Below are positions 45,866 through 57,000 of a stretch of DNA of 64,000 nt, one piece after another. Under the pieces are notes generated by a model. That model was not told where the DNA came from. It saw nothing but the letters and a program-made list of their open reading frames with translations, and ran no database searches. This DNA is from Petaurus breviceps papuanus (lineage: Eukaryota > Chordata > Mammalia > Diprotodontia > Petauridae): contig JAMXIF010001183.1 of NCBI GenBank assembly GCA_028583685.1, forward strand, positions 11,935,117-11,999,116. The letters run 5' to 3'. The position numbers were made by a program, and so were the translations under genes. Position 1 is the stretch's first letter; each line of letters begins with the position of its first letter.

Positions 45866-46967
45866 AAAAGAGAGAGAAGAAAGAGAAAAAAAATGGGATA
45901 GAGGGAAATATACAGTTAGTAATCATAACTGTGAATGTGAATGGAATGAGCTCGCTTATAAAATGGAAGTGGATAGCAGAATGGATAAGAAACCAGAGTC
46001 CAACATTTTATTATTTATAAGAGACACGCTTGAAACAGAAAGACATGCACAGGGTTAAAATAAAGAGCTGGAAGAGTATCTAATAAGCTTCAGCTGAAGT
46101 AAAAAAGGCAGAGGTACTCATTAAAAAATATAATCAGGGAAATCACATTTTGCTAAAAGCTACCATAGACAATGAAGTTAATATCACAATTTTTACAGCA
46201 AATTTCTCTCATGAAGGCCTCATTTCTCAAATATGTGGAGAACTGAGTCAAATTTATAAAAATAAGAGCCATTCCCCAATTGGTAAATGGTCAAAAGATA
46301 GGCAGTTTTCAGAAGAAGAAATCAAAACTATCTATAATCCTATAAAAATTATCTAAATTACTATTGATTATAGAAATTCAAATTAAAATAATTCTGAGGT
46401 ACCACCTCACACATATCAACAATAATAAATGCTGAAAGGGAGGAGGGGAAAATAAGTGCATTAATGCATTGTTAGTACAATTGTGAACTAGTCCAGCTAT
46501 TCAGGAGAACAATTTGGAACTATGCTTAAAGGGCTATAAAACTACTATACACTTGGACACAATAATACCACTACTAGGTCCTCACCTCAAAAAAATAAAA
46601 GAAAAAAGAAAAAGAACCTATATACACAAATTTATTAATAATAGCTCTCTTTGAAGTGGCAAAGAATTTGAAATTGATGGGTTGCTCATCAACTGGGGAA
46701 TGGATGAACTAGTAGTAGCTTATGACTATGATAAAGTATTATTGAGCTATAAGAAATGACCAGGAGGTAGTTTCAGAAAAAAAAACCCAGAACATGACAA
46801 GACCTATATGAACTGATGCAAAATGAAATGAGAAGTACTAGAAGATCATTGTGCATAGTAATAGCAATTTTGTAATGATGATCAGCTGTGAAAGACTTGG
46901 CTACTCTGTTCAATACAATGATTCAAGATAATTCCAAAGACTCATAATGAAAAAATGATATCCACCT

Positions 46968-47015
<48 letters not shown>

Positions 47016-47345
47016 NNNNNNNNNNNNNNNNNNNNNNNNNNNNNNNNNNNNNNNNNNNNNNNNNNNNNNNNNNNNNNNNNNNNNNNNNNNNNNNNNNNNN
47101 NNNNNNNNNNNNNNNAGAGAGAGAGAGAGAGAGAGAGAAATGATAAAATTTAAGTGCAAATTTAAGTATAATTTTCTTTATTTTATTGCATTTTTTTTGC
47201 AATATGGTTAATGGTTTCATATGTATAGTTGATATCATATTACTTGCCTTCTTAGTGGGTGAGGGGTGGAAGGAAGGCAGAGAATTTGGAACTCAAAATT
47301 TAAAATGACAAGAATGTTGTTAATAAATAATTTGTTTTAAAGTAA
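45866..47345 (+). mobile_element. L1 with internal deletion of the reverse transcriptase
   Basis: It begins in the inter-ORF spacer and ORF2 start (ATGGGATAGAGGGAAATATAC region), continues through the first part of the endonuclease to about 46195, then jumps to the ORF2 C-terminal region (GLISQICGELSQIYKNKSHSP) and on to the 3' UTR. The reverse transcriptase is absent. A (GA)n microsatellite with a 100-N gap interrupts the 3' UTR. The element is 5' truncated and decayed. Confidence 0.8.
46969..47138. repeat. (GA)n microsatellite with a 100-N gap
   Basis: GA runs flank the gap 47016-47115 inside the 3' UTR of a deleted L1. The true length is unknown. Confidence 0.95.
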
Positions 47346-47354
47346 AAGAAAAAA

Positions 47355-47722
47355 GTAACTGGGAGTATATAGGATAGATATAACATGGAGTTGGGATGGG
47401 GAGAGGAGGAGTAATGGAATAAATAGCTTCAAGTATTTGAAGGATTGTCATATGAAAGAGGAATTAGATTTATTTTGCTTGACCCCAAAGGACAGAACAA
47501 AAAACAGTGCTAGAAAGTAAAGGAAGTGAGATTTCATTTCACTATTAGGAACGATTTCCTAAAAATCAGAGTTGTCCAAAAATGGAGTGAACTTGCTCCA
47601 TAGGAAATGAGTTTCTCATCACTAGATGCCTTCCAACAAAGAATTCCTTTCTAGAGAAGCTGTAGATGGATTAGTTGACCTATAAAGTCCCTTTCAACAC
47701 TGAGATTCTGAAATCCTATTCT
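47355..47722 (+). mobile_element. L3/CR1 LINE 3' end
   Basis: AATAGCTTCAAGTATTTGAA, ATTAGGAACGATTTCCTAAA, GAGTTGTCCAAAAATGGAGT and the closing GAGATTCTGAAATCC follow the L3 order over about 370 bases. Confidence 0.75.
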
Positions 47723-48059
47723 ATAGTTGATATGCATACACCTCAGGATGGAAGACAGGTAAGCTTAATTAAATAAAATCATAGATGAGTATATATTGAT
47801 TGTGCTTTCAAATATACTTCTGGATTCTAGATACTGTATTGGATCACTATTTGTACCCTAAATGAGTTACTGCCTCTCTTCAAATGTCTTAACACTCAAA
47901 AAAAATGTATGGACATAATTTGGTCCAAGTGAATTCCAGTTATGTGTACTTAATAATGGTAGTAGAATAGTTACTGGTGATTGATATATTTTTATATTAG
48001 TGTGTCACTTTGGTCAGCCAGAAGTCCTTTGTCTATTGGATTGATAATAATAATAATAA

Positions 48060-48635
48060 TTCACTGGAAATGGAGGGGATGCCCATTAGGTGGGGAATGC
48101 CTGAACAAGTTGTGATATATGAATGTAATGGAATACTATTATGTTATAAGAAATGATGAGCAGGTAGATTTCAGAAAAAAAAATTGGAAAGACTTAGATG
48201 AACTGATGCTGAGTGAAGTGAGCAGAACCAGGAGAACATTGTACACAGTAACAGCAATATTGTGTGATGACCAATTTTGATAGACTTAGTTCTTCTCAGC
48301 AATGCAATGATCTATGACAATTCCAAAAGACGCATGATGGAAAATGCTGTCCACATCCACAGAAAGAACTATAGTCTGAATGCATATCAAAGAATACTAT
48401 TTTCTTTCTCTCCCTTTTTTCTTTCTCATGGTTTTTACCTGTTCTGATTCTTCTTTCACAACATGACTAATATGGAAATATGTTTAATATGATTGTACAT
48501 GTATAGCCTGTATCAGATTGCATGACACCTTGGGGAGAGGGGAGGGAGGGAAGGGGAAAATTTAGAACTCAAAATAATATAAAAGTGAATGTTGAAAACT
48601 AAAATTAAATAAATAAAAATTTAAAAATAATAATA
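48060..48635 (+). mobile_element. L1 3' end, 5' truncated
   Basis: It has the same order as the 45.1 kb copy: end of ORF2, CTTCTCAGCAATGCAATGAT, then the 3' UTR with ACATGACTAATATGGAAAT and an A-rich tail (AATTAAATAAATAAAAATTT). Confidence 0.88.
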
Positions 48636-48721
48636 GTTCATATTTTTGTAGTTAAGAATTAGCTTGTATGTAGTCTCCAACTTACAAATAGATTAGCCTC
48701 TTTTTTAAAAAAATAGAGACT

Positions 48722-48870
48722 TGAGGTGGCCAGGTGGCTCAGTAAGTAAAGATCACCAGCTCCAGTGTCTGGATGACCTGGGGATCAAATCCAAGCTCAG
48801 ATACTTAGCACCACACCCAGAAATAACTGGCCATGTAACCTTGATCAAGTTACTTAACCCCGATTGCTTT
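48722..48870 (+). mobile_element. tRNA SINE (SINE1-like), older
   Basis: GAGGTGGCCAGGTGGCTCAG head, GATCAAGTTACTTAACCCCG body, short A-rich end. More diverged than the 60.9 kb copy. Confidence 0.7.
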
Positions 48871-48874
48871 AAAA

Positions 48875-49010
48875 AAAAAGAGACAAAAATTTTCATTCCA
48901 AATTCTCTCTCTCCTTCCTTGCTTCCCTCCTTCTCCACATAATGAGAAGCCAAAAACCAAACCTATTACAAATATGTATAATCATGCAAAACAAATTTTG
49001 ACATCAGTTA
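48875..49010 (-). mobile_element. Probable short L1 3' end
   Basis: ATTCCAAATTCTCTCTCTCC followed by AAGCC, then CATGCAAAACAAATTTTGAC is the reverse of a marsupial L1 tail. It directly follows a SINE. Confidence 0.55.
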
Positions 49011-49279
49011 TGTTAGTAGATTGTCTTCTAAAAGTTAAGCTGAATCAGGTGTATGGCAGCTGGAATGAATTCTTCTCTTACAGTATTATATCTGGTGGTT
49101 AGGTTCTTAGGCTAGCCCTAAAACAATGAAGGTTTAGAGGTAGGAGAGCTTTCAGTGATCATCCAATTCCATTCACTCTCCCCCTCCCCCAATAGACCCC
49201 GACAACCTTGCAGCCAGGCCTCCCAACTCCCAGTCCAGCACTTTTTGCTACTAAAGCATATTGAATCCAGTGTCACTGA
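49011..49279. other. Unique DNA, no gene seen
   Basis: No repeat or exon recognised. Confidence 0.55.
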
Positions 49280-49385
49280 ACAATTTGATTCAGCAAATGC
49301 TTATCTGTGCAGAGCATTGTGTTGTTCTAAGAGAGACAGAGTTTACAACAGGGCAGAAGTCTCTGTCCTCAAGAATAATCTTCTA
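49280..49385 (-). mobile_element. L2 LINE 3' end
   Basis: TTCAGCAAATGCTTATCTGT, CAGAGCATTGTGTTGTTCTA, CTCTGTCCTCAAGAATAATC. Confidence 0.6.
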
Positions 49386-50034
49386 GGGGATTGTAATAGC
49401 AAGCACCCTAGCACACCCAGCATGGCCTGCTAGCACAGCTTCTTTGATCTGCTTCGCTAAAGGAAAGACAACTTTTAAAGGGGTCAACAGTCTTAGTTTA
49501 ATTACAGATAAGTAGAAAATGCAAGCACAGAAGTTAGCACAGAGATTCAAAAGACAGGGCTCCTACTGTCTGAGCAAAGTGATACAACCCACCTCCTCTA
49601 TCGGGAGAGCACAAACCTCTGAATATTTGGGTGGGTGGGGGCTCTTAACAAATAGCTACTCAAAGTCCCATCCAGAGAATCAAAAGGTCCTTCTCATAAG
49701 TGAACCTCCAAAGCAAAATGCCAACCTCCCAGAATACATAACAAAGACTTGGCCCCGAATTGTCTCAGAGCCAAAAGGCACGAAATCTACTTGATTCAGC
49801 ACAGCTGTGAATTATCAAGGTTCAAAGGAGATTAATCCTTCAGATGTTTACAATTTAGCCTGAATTTAGGAAACTGAACTCCAGAAACAACAACAAATCC
49901 CACTTTGCTTACGCTTACAGGGGTGATGCACAAATATGGGTAACTATGATAACATCACATGTTGTGAAGTAACATGCAACACAAAGTCTAAGGACAAGTC
50001 CACATTAATGAGATCACAGATTCGTCAGAGTATT
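49386..50034. other. Unassigned DNA, possibly an old repeat
   Basis: Contains chance frames of 91-92 codons. The text feels like an interspersed repeat but I cannot name it, and no terminal structure is seen. Confidence 0.35.
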
Positions 50035-50185
50035 GGTCAGTGTGGAATAAAGGAAAGAACACTGGTTTTGGGTTCAGTGGACTTGTCTCTGATTCTTACT
50101 ATCTGCTCAACCTTGAGCCAAATCCTTAGCTTCCTTGTGCCTCAGTTCCTCCACCTATAAAGTGAAGGGATTAGACTATATAGTA
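50035..50185 (+). mobile_element. MIR-type CORE-SINE
   Basis: GAACACTGGTTTTGGGTTCA, TTGTGCCTCAGTTCCTCCAC, AGGGATTAGACTATATAG. Confidence 0.7.
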
Positions 50186-50355
50186 CTAGCCAACGTTTTA
50201 ATATTGCTCTAAGGTGTGCAAATCACTTTGCAGATATTATGTCATTTGATCCTCACAACAACTTTGGGAGAAAGGTGCTACTACTCTTCCCACTTTATTG
50301 ATGAGGAAACTGAGTCAGGCAGTTGGTAAGTTTCTGAGGCAATATTTGAACTCAG
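50186..50355 (-). mobile_element. Mon-type CORE-SINE split by Mar-1 (rest at 50591-50640)
   Basis: CATTTGATCCTCACAACAAC, TTGATGAGGAAACTGAGTCA, TTTGAACTCAGG, then after Mar-1 CTAACTCTAGATCTAGTGTT. Confidence 0.77.
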
Positions 50356-50356
50356 G

Positions 50357-50590
50357 GGTAGCTAGAGGTGGTACAAAGGATAGAAAACCAGGCCTGGAGT
50401 CAGAAAGACTCATAGTCTAGCCTCAGACTCTTACTAGTTGTGTGACCCTGGACAAGTCACTTTACCTGTTTGCCTCAATTTCCTCATCTGTAAAATGAAA
50501 TGGCAAACCACTTTGGTATCTTTGTCAAGAAAACCCCAAATGGGATCATGAAGAGTTGAACATGACTGAAATGACCAAATAACAGCAACC
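50357..50590 (+). mobile_element. Mar-1 SINE inside a CORE-SINE
   Basis: Head GGTAGCTAGAGGTGGTACAA and tail GGGATCATGAAGAGTTGAAC. The flanks are the two parts of a reverse CORE-SINE. Confidence 0.85.
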
Positions 50591-50654
50591 GCTAACTCTA
50601 GATCTAGTGTTCATTCTGCCTAGTCAATCACTTAGATGCCTAGATCAGCACTTC

Positions 50655-50855
50655 TTGTGGGTAGTGACCCCTATGCACTGTATCTTGGGCCATCTTGACT
50701 TTCATCTTGCCAGTAGACTTCAGTGACTCTGAAAGAGAATAAGGATGTTGACTTTGCACAGCTCTGCCTCACTTCAATTCATATGCAAGATATCACCTTG
50801 GGATGTCATTTGATCCTCTTCAAAAGCAAAGGAGGAACAGCAACAGGTCTGGCTA
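50655..50855 (-). mobile_element. Fourth SINE-like repeat, reverse copy
   Basis: TGTATCTTGGGCCATCTTGA ... TTGCACAGCTCTGCCTCACT ... GATGTCATTTGATCCTCTTC read as the reverse of the 13.06 kb repeat. Confidence 0.55.
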
Positions 50856-50889
50856 AATGATAACAGAACTAAAGCGCCCGCTCTGGGCG

Positions 50890-51050
50890 CTAAATTCTAG
50901 GAAGGGTGTTCACAAGCTGAAGTTCATCCTGAAGAGCACAACCAGGATATTGATAAGATTGGAGACCATGTAGTTCCATTGGAGAAACTAGGGATGTTTA
51001 GCCTGGAGAAAAAAGGATTTAAGGGGTAAAAGATAGGAAGAGGTAGACTG
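50890..51050 (+). mobile_element. L3/CR1 LINE, 5' segment of a split copy
   Basis: GAAGAGCACAACCAGGATAT and GGGATGTTTAGCCTGGAGAA are L3 sequence. The copy is interrupted and resumes at 51595. Confidence 0.7.
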
Positions 51051-51184
51051 GTAAATGTTTAACACCCAGCTCTCTGGGGAATAAAAGACATGAGCATGAC
51101 ACACTTTTAAGTTTAATCTGCATTGTTGATATTTTTTCCATTTTTCTTGAATCTAGATAATCAACAGACCAACAAATCAAGCTG
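51051..51184. other. Unassigned insert within the split L3
   Basis: TGGTAAATGTTTAACACCCA and CACACTTTTAAGTTTAATCT are not L3 and not SINE. Probably an old repeat of unknown family. Confidence 0.4.
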
Positions 51185-51430
51185 CTTAGAGGGATCCAGG
51201 TGACACAGTGGATAGAGTGTGGACCTGGGGTCAAAAAGACCACAGTTCCTAATCCTACCTTAGACACTTAGTAGCTGTGTGACTCTGGCAAATCCATCAG
51301 CCTCTATTAGCCTCTGTTTCCCCAGTTGTAAAACAGAGATAATAATAGTACCTTCCTCCTAGGGTTGTTGTGAGGATCAAATGAGATAATAATTGTAAGA
51401 GTTTTGTGCAGTGCCTGGCATAGAGTAAGT
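51185..51430 (+). mobile_element. Mon-type CORE-SINE inside the split L3
   Basis: CCAGGTGACACAGTGGATAG head, TTAGTAGCTGTGTGACTCTG, GGTTGTTGTGAGGATCAAAT, GTGCCTGGCATAGAGTAAGT. A second short copy of the tail follows to about 51510. Confidence 0.8.
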
Positions 51431-51594
51431 GCTATGAAATTTAGCAATTATAGCACTTGATGCAGTGCCTGGCACATAGTAGATAACTAATGCAGTTTCC
51501 TTTCCTCCCTGATTTGAAGTATTGGCTGATTTTTGAAGTGAAAATGCTTATATTTAAAATTGAACAACAGGCTTTCATGAGCCACTTCAAACTA

Positions 51595-51920
51595 GCTCCA
51601 GCACCCCTCTAAAGATAGCTGTCTCCAAATATTTGAAAAGCTGTAATATGGAAGAAAGATTCAACTTGTTATACTTGGTTCCAGGACCAATGGGTAGAAT
51701 TTGCAGAGGCAAATAGAGACTTGACTCAAAGAAAAATTAGAGTTATACCAAAGTGGAATTGACTGCTTCTGGAGCTGTTGGGTTTCCCCTAACTGAAGGT
51801 CTTCAAGTAAAGATTGGGTGATCATTTATCAGGGGTGTTGTAAGCGGGGATTTTTGTTTAAGTATGGGTTGAATTAAACAACCTCTGAGGTCACTTCCAG
51901 CTTTAAGAGCTTGTGATTCT
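51595..51920 (+). mobile_element. L3/CR1 LINE, 3' segment of a split copy
   Basis: It resumes with AGCTGTCTCCAAATATTTGA and ends with AACCTCTGAGGTCACTTCCA and GCTTGTGATTCTGAC, the usual L3 end. Confidence 0.75.
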
Positions 51921-53763
51921 GACAAGACTGGGTAAATACAATGCAAATTGTACTCTAGAGCCCAATCATCATTTACCATGCTCTTTCTCTGGGAAAATCT
52001 ACTTTTAGTTCAAACCTGGAAAACTGAGAACACATTCCCTACATTTGCCATTGTCTTAATTTCTGCTGCCTCACTTTGCCTGGATGGTAGAAACCAGGGA
52101 TTCCATTCATCCCACACCTACCTCTTGCCACCCTGACCAAAGCAGTAGCTGTGGGGACTCTTCTGAACTCTTTGTGTAATAAAAAAGTATAGTAGCTGAG
52201 TAGGGATTTGAATTCATCCCATTGAAATTCAAGAATATGGCACTTGACTATCTTTATCTCTTTTTCCCCCCGGACAGTGGGAATTGGGACTTCTCTGGGG
52301 AAATAGCAAGACATCTGTTGCTAGATCTGAGAATTTCTCTTGTAGTGTCTCCAGTGATAGGTAGGTGGGGAGGTGAAGATTGAGGTGTGTGTGGGGTGAG
52401 GAGGTGGAGGGGGTGGAGGTGGTGGATGATGATGGTTCTTTTGAGAGCCAGGATTTGTACACTTCCGCATATTTACATGCTGCTTGGAGGTTTATATATC
52501 AGACAAAATGAAGTTTAATTTAGAGCCCAAGATCTTAGAATAGAGATGTAATGTTGTCTTGGCCGTGACCTCTGCAGAAGATCATTGCCTAAAAGTTAAG
52601 GAAGAGATTTCTCAATGTCCTCCTCCTCAACCTTATAGAGAGTTTCTCTGACCTAGAATCTGAAGCAAGAAACAAGAACAGAGAGGATTAGTGTGGGAAA
52701 ACACAGGTCACCATTTCAAGAAAAGAGGAAATGGAGATCTTTGACAACCCCAAAGTTTAAAACTGCACCAAATCACAGCTGGGATTAGTTTCCCTGTTGA
52801 GGAGCAGATATGGTCTTGTGCCAAGCTTTGGACAGTCCAGAGAATAATAGCATTGATTAGATTTTGAGAGTATTTGGTGCCTGTTGGTGAGACAAACTGG
52901 AAATTTTCTCTTATGCTTTCTAGGAGGCAGGACTCTTTCTCTCACCTACCTGCCCCAATTTACTCTCTGTTTTTACCTGACCTTATGCAATGTGGTAGGA
53001 GTAACATCTATCCTTCACATACTATACTGGTTTTTCTGTAAAAGGTACTGAAACCTTACTAAAAATTTAATTAGTCTAGGAGACTAAGGTTCAAACTACT
53101 GATATAACTTCCTTCACTTGAACATAAAACCCAGCACAGAAGAAGTTGGGGGCTCCTCAGATTTGATACATCTTGCAAACTGGGTATATCACCTTGGGAA
53201 ATGAGGCAGGGAGCTATGACCCAATGAAACCCTTGATGAATATCATTTCCATGCAATTGAAGTAAATCTGCTTTTGTTAAATGTTAGCTCGTGACTCCTT
53301 CATTCTAATCCTATTGTGAAATACCAGAATGTCTAGAGTCCCAGAAAATATGGAGAGTGAAATGAAAGAAGATGGCTAGCCATGGCCTCTTCTTCCTTTT
53401 ACTCTTACCTGTAGTCTAAGTATTTGTCACTTGGAACTATTACCAGTCTTTAAAAATAGAGCTTGGGGAATATAGCTCAAATAGAGCACTGTATTTTTGA
53501 GATTTTCACTAAAAAGACAGGTATCTTGTCTGTCAGTTTTAATTGTCTTACTGCACATAGGAGATTAGGTATGGAAGGAGAAAACTCAGAAGGGTTTTCT
53601 AAACTATGGGAGTTTATTTCCATAAGAAAATTCAAATTAGTGCTGCTAGTGCAATATTTCTGGCTGGGAGTTCAAGGAACCAAACATGACTGTTTACTTA
53701 AGGGAGAAACAAACACTTTTCAGAACCAGGTCCTTCTAACATACAAGGAGTAATAGTTACAGG
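51921..53763. other. Unique DNA, no gene seen
   Basis: 1.8 kb with only a G-rich tract (52361-52437). Chance frames of up to 96 codons show no domain. Confidence 0.55.
52361..52437. repeat. G-rich purine tract
   Basis: GGTGGGGAGG, GGTGGAGGGGGTGGAGGTGG: many G-runs of three or more, able in principle to form a G-quadruplex on the + strand. Confidence 0.8.
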
Positions 53764-53967
53764 CAGGGGTGGGGAACCCGAGGCCTGGAGGCCACATATG
53801 GCCCTCTAGGTCCTCAAGTGTGGTCCTTTGACTGAATCCAAACCTCCCAGAACAAATCCCTTCAATAAAAGGATTTGTTCTGTAAAACTTGGACTCAATC
53901 AAAAGGCTGCAACCCAGGTCCTAGAGGGCCATATGTGGCCTCAAAGCCCCAGGTTCCCCACTCCCAG
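53764..53967. mobile_element. Palindromic hAT-like MITE
   Basis: A 204-base element whose outer halves are inverted copies of each other: CAGGGGTGGGGAACCCGAGG at the left, and GAGGGCCATATGTGGCC ... GGTTCCCCACTCCCAG at the right. The centre carries a second small inversion (CAGAACAAATCCC / GGATTTGTTCTG). CAGGGGTGGGGAACC termini are seen in hAT-type MITEs of marsupials. No transposase is present. Confidence 0.75.
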
Positions 53968-54639
53968 AAATGAATGAAACAGCAGCCATTTTCCCCTTTT
54001 TTGTCCTGAAAATTCATTGTGCTTGAAAGGGAAAGCCTTGCCTCTGAAGAGGAGTGACTTCGGGGGAAGCTCCATCTACAGAAGGTGTGGGTGCGGTGGG
54101 GATGAAGATTCTCTGTAGGGATGGAGAAAAATGGTTTCATCAGTTACACTCAGTTGGTTCCTCTAGCCCCAGGGATGGCTGAGAGCTCAGTTTGCCTTCT
54201 CACCAGCATCACCTGGTGGTCATATGGGTCATTCTCTTTGTGCAATTCTGGTATCACTGCATGAAAATCATTCTTATATCCTCATGAATGATTGCTAGCT
54301 AGCATCATCACCATAGCTTCAAGGCAAGAGTTAATCACTCTGTTTTGTTAGGTGCTATAGGGGGAGACATGCAATATTTCACTATCATAGCCCTGTAGAA
54401 CTTGAAGGTGTCTTTGGGGTTCAAACTCCCACCCAATTATGATTCCCCTCTGCAACTACTTGATGTTACTAATTAGGACAGAAAATACCAGACATTTAGA
54501 GCAGATATTAATGATCCATTAAAGAAACACATAAAGGTTACATATGCATATGAAGGTGAGTGTTATTTTATGCATATCGGATAAGCACAAAGTCATTTCA
54601 GTGCTTGCATACTTGAAATATCTATTACCAATGGTCATA
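53968..54639. other. Unique DNA, no gene seen
   Basis: No repeat or exon recognised. Confidence 0.55.
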
Positions 54640-54815
54640 CCTTTGGTTTCATAGGGCTCAGAGCTGGAAGGGATCTAACAGATTTTCTGGTAGAATTGCT
54701 TCATTTTACATATGAGGAAGATTTATAGGGAGTGAGAAGCAGACCCAGAATTCCAACCCAGGTCTCCCATCTCCAAATTCAACGTTCTTTCCATCACACT
54801 ATGCTTCTGAAGTAA
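54640..54815 (-). mobile_element. MIR-type CORE-SINE
   Basis: CAGAGCTGGAAGGGATCTAA, CATATGAGGAAGATTTATAG, CCAACCCAGGTCTCCCATCT. Confidence 0.68.
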
Positions 54816-55262
54816 AAACTGGTCTTCTTAATCTAGCCTCTCTAATTTTGATTTCTTTGCATTTTTCATTAGGCCTACTTTCTACTATTCTAACTTTTCC
54901 TCCTACTCAATGGTGAACACACTCTAATGCCAGTAAGAGCTGAGGCCCCATTCAGGTTAGCAGAAGAGAAAAAAAAAAGGAGTTTGAATCTTAATGAGAC
55001 AGCAGACCTTTATTTTATGTAGCAAGGGACCTTGTTAAATTTCCACTGCAGATTTATGCTGGTACAAAAGACTACTGGTACTAGGCTACTAAGAGAAATT
55101 ACTAAGTACTACATAGGGAAAACCTGTTCAAACTAGGAGCCTTTGAAAGAATGCTTTTAAAAGCCTTCAACATTTATCCAGCAAGGTAAATCTTCTCTTA
55201 TTTTGCATCTCACTGAATATTGCAGTATAGCACAATATTTGACTTTCAGTATAATTCCCATT
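54816..55262. other. Unique DNA, no gene seen
   Basis: No repeat or exon recognised. Confidence 0.55.
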
Positions 55263-55510
55263 TGGCAGCTAGTTGGTGCAGTGAATAGAGTGCTGGCCCT
55301 GAGTTAAAATCTGGCCTCAGACAGTTATTAGTTGTGTGATCCTGGTCTAGTCACTTAACCCCTTTTGCCTCAGTTTCCTCATCTGTAAAACAAGCTGGAG
55401 AAGGAAATGGCCAACTCCAGTATCTTTGACAAGAAAACCCTAAATGATGTCACGAAGAGCCAGACACTACAGAAATGATGTGATTACAACAATAACAACA
55501 GCAACAACAT
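55263..55510 (+). mobile_element. Mar-1 SINE
   Basis: Head GGCAGCTAGTTGGTGCAGTG, tail CCAGTATCTTTGACAAGAAA and an AACAATAACAACAGCAACAA end. Confidence 0.87.
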
Positions 55511-55769
55511 TATAATTTATTTTATGATATTTGACCTATTGAATCTATTGTTGCTGCTGAGCTAGAAAATTAAATTTTTTTGTTTAAAAATTATTATAAA
55601 ATGCTTGCTTTATGGTTGTGGGGCCCAAAATAGACTGTGTTAATTGCACTGAAGTTAAAATGAGGTTCAATGACAAGTCCTCTTAAATCTTAGTTTTAAA
55701 ACTGAGCTTTTTTATCCTGTGTGCAAAAATTAATTCTATATGTAACCTTTCAGGAATATGTTTATCAGG

Positions 55770-55965
55770 CTCATAGAAATCGGAACTCAAAAGAGATGCT
55801 GGAGAGCAGCTGGTCCAGCCAAATTTTTTTTTTTTCATAAATAAGGAAAATAAGGTTGGGAGAAATGAAATGGCCTGTCAAAGGTCACATGATTGGTAAT
55901 TGATAGAGCCGGAATTTGAACCTCTCACTCCAAATCCAGTGCTCTTTCCCTTTCTCCAGGATTCA
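55770..55965 (-). mobile_element. MIR-type CORE-SINE
   Basis: GATGCTGGAGAGCAGCTGGT, TCAAAGGTCACATGATTGGT, AATCCAGTGCTCTTTCCC. Confidence 0.72.
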
Positions 55966-56004
55966 GATTCTTTCATGTCTTGATTATCCCAAAACAGAAT
56001 AAAA

Positions 56005-56230
56005 AGGACAAGCACCATGGTGTAGTTGCCAGGAAGCTGATCTCCAATTTAGGGAGACCCGGGTTCAAGTACTGCCCCTGATACGTATTAGTTACGTGGT
56101 TCTGGGTGAGCTACCAAACTTTTCAGTCTACCAGACAACTCACTAAGATTATAATTTGCCAGGAAGGTTCCTATCTTTATGGGTGGAGCTTATTTCTGGG
56201 AGTACCTTTACACAATGAAATCACAGGTGT
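56005..56230 (+). mobile_element. Third tRNA-derived SINE family, long copy
   Basis: tRNA-like part with a B-box (GGGTTCAAGTACTGCC), then CAACTCACTAAGATTATAAT and the tail CAATGAAATCACAGGTG. Possibly WSINE-like; family not certain. Confidence 0.6.
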
Positions 56231-56744
56231 CTCCACACCTCCTACCTGAATGCATAGTTAGATATACAGTATCAAATATAGGCCAAAAGTAAATGCATTT
56301 AGAAGCAGGGACCAAAGAAAATTGCCTAATTCAGGGAGATGGGAAAGCTCTCTGCTATCAGCCTACTGTAAAGCCTCTTTGTGATATGAAGATGATTCTG
56401 TGTCTTTGAAGGCTGAGCAGACAGAGTACAAACTCCTATCGAGGTAGACAGCCTTCATACGTGAGTTTGGAAATAATTTCTGTTTCTGTTGGAAGAGAGC
56501 TTGCCTAGCTAAATTCAGAGAGATTCTTTACCTACAGATTAGCTCTGGGGTGATAACCTTTTCTTAACAGAGCAACTCATTAAGACTGTCTACCGAATGC
56601 AGAGTGTGGTTGTGAATTGCGCTTGTAGTGCCAGCACTGATCACACTTCTGGGTTCTTGAAATAATCAAGTAAGGGAGAATATGTGTGGGAGGACTGTGT
56701 CCAGACTAGGTTGCAAAAAGTAGTCAAAAAGTCTCTAGTCTTTC
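56231..56744. other. Unique DNA, no gene seen
   Basis: No repeat or exon recognised. Confidence 0.55.
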
Positions 56745-57000
56745 CAGAAAGCTTCACAGAGAAGGTGAGATTTTAGAAGCTGTTTAAATGTCAGGGAAGG
56801 TCATTGTTAATTGGGCTGGTGAAAGGAAGGAAGGCAATTCTTGATTTCAAGGGACTATTTTGGAAAGCACTCAACAAACATTTATTAGGTGCCTATTATG
56901 GGTAAGATACTGTGCTTGACAACGAGGAGCCAGGATTCAAGACAAAACAGTACCTACCCCCAAGAAACTTATATTCTACTGAGAAAGCTATGGGATGAAA
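56745..57000 (-). mobile_element. L2 LINE 3' end
   Basis: CTCAACAAACATTTATTAGG, GATACTGTGCTTGACAACGA, CCCCAAGAAACTTATATTCT. The first 120 bases are less certain. Confidence 0.65.

Noticed and set aside
49386-50034. Possible LTR or other interspersed repeat
   Set aside because: No TATA box, poly-A signal or terminal structure could be found, so it was left unassigned.
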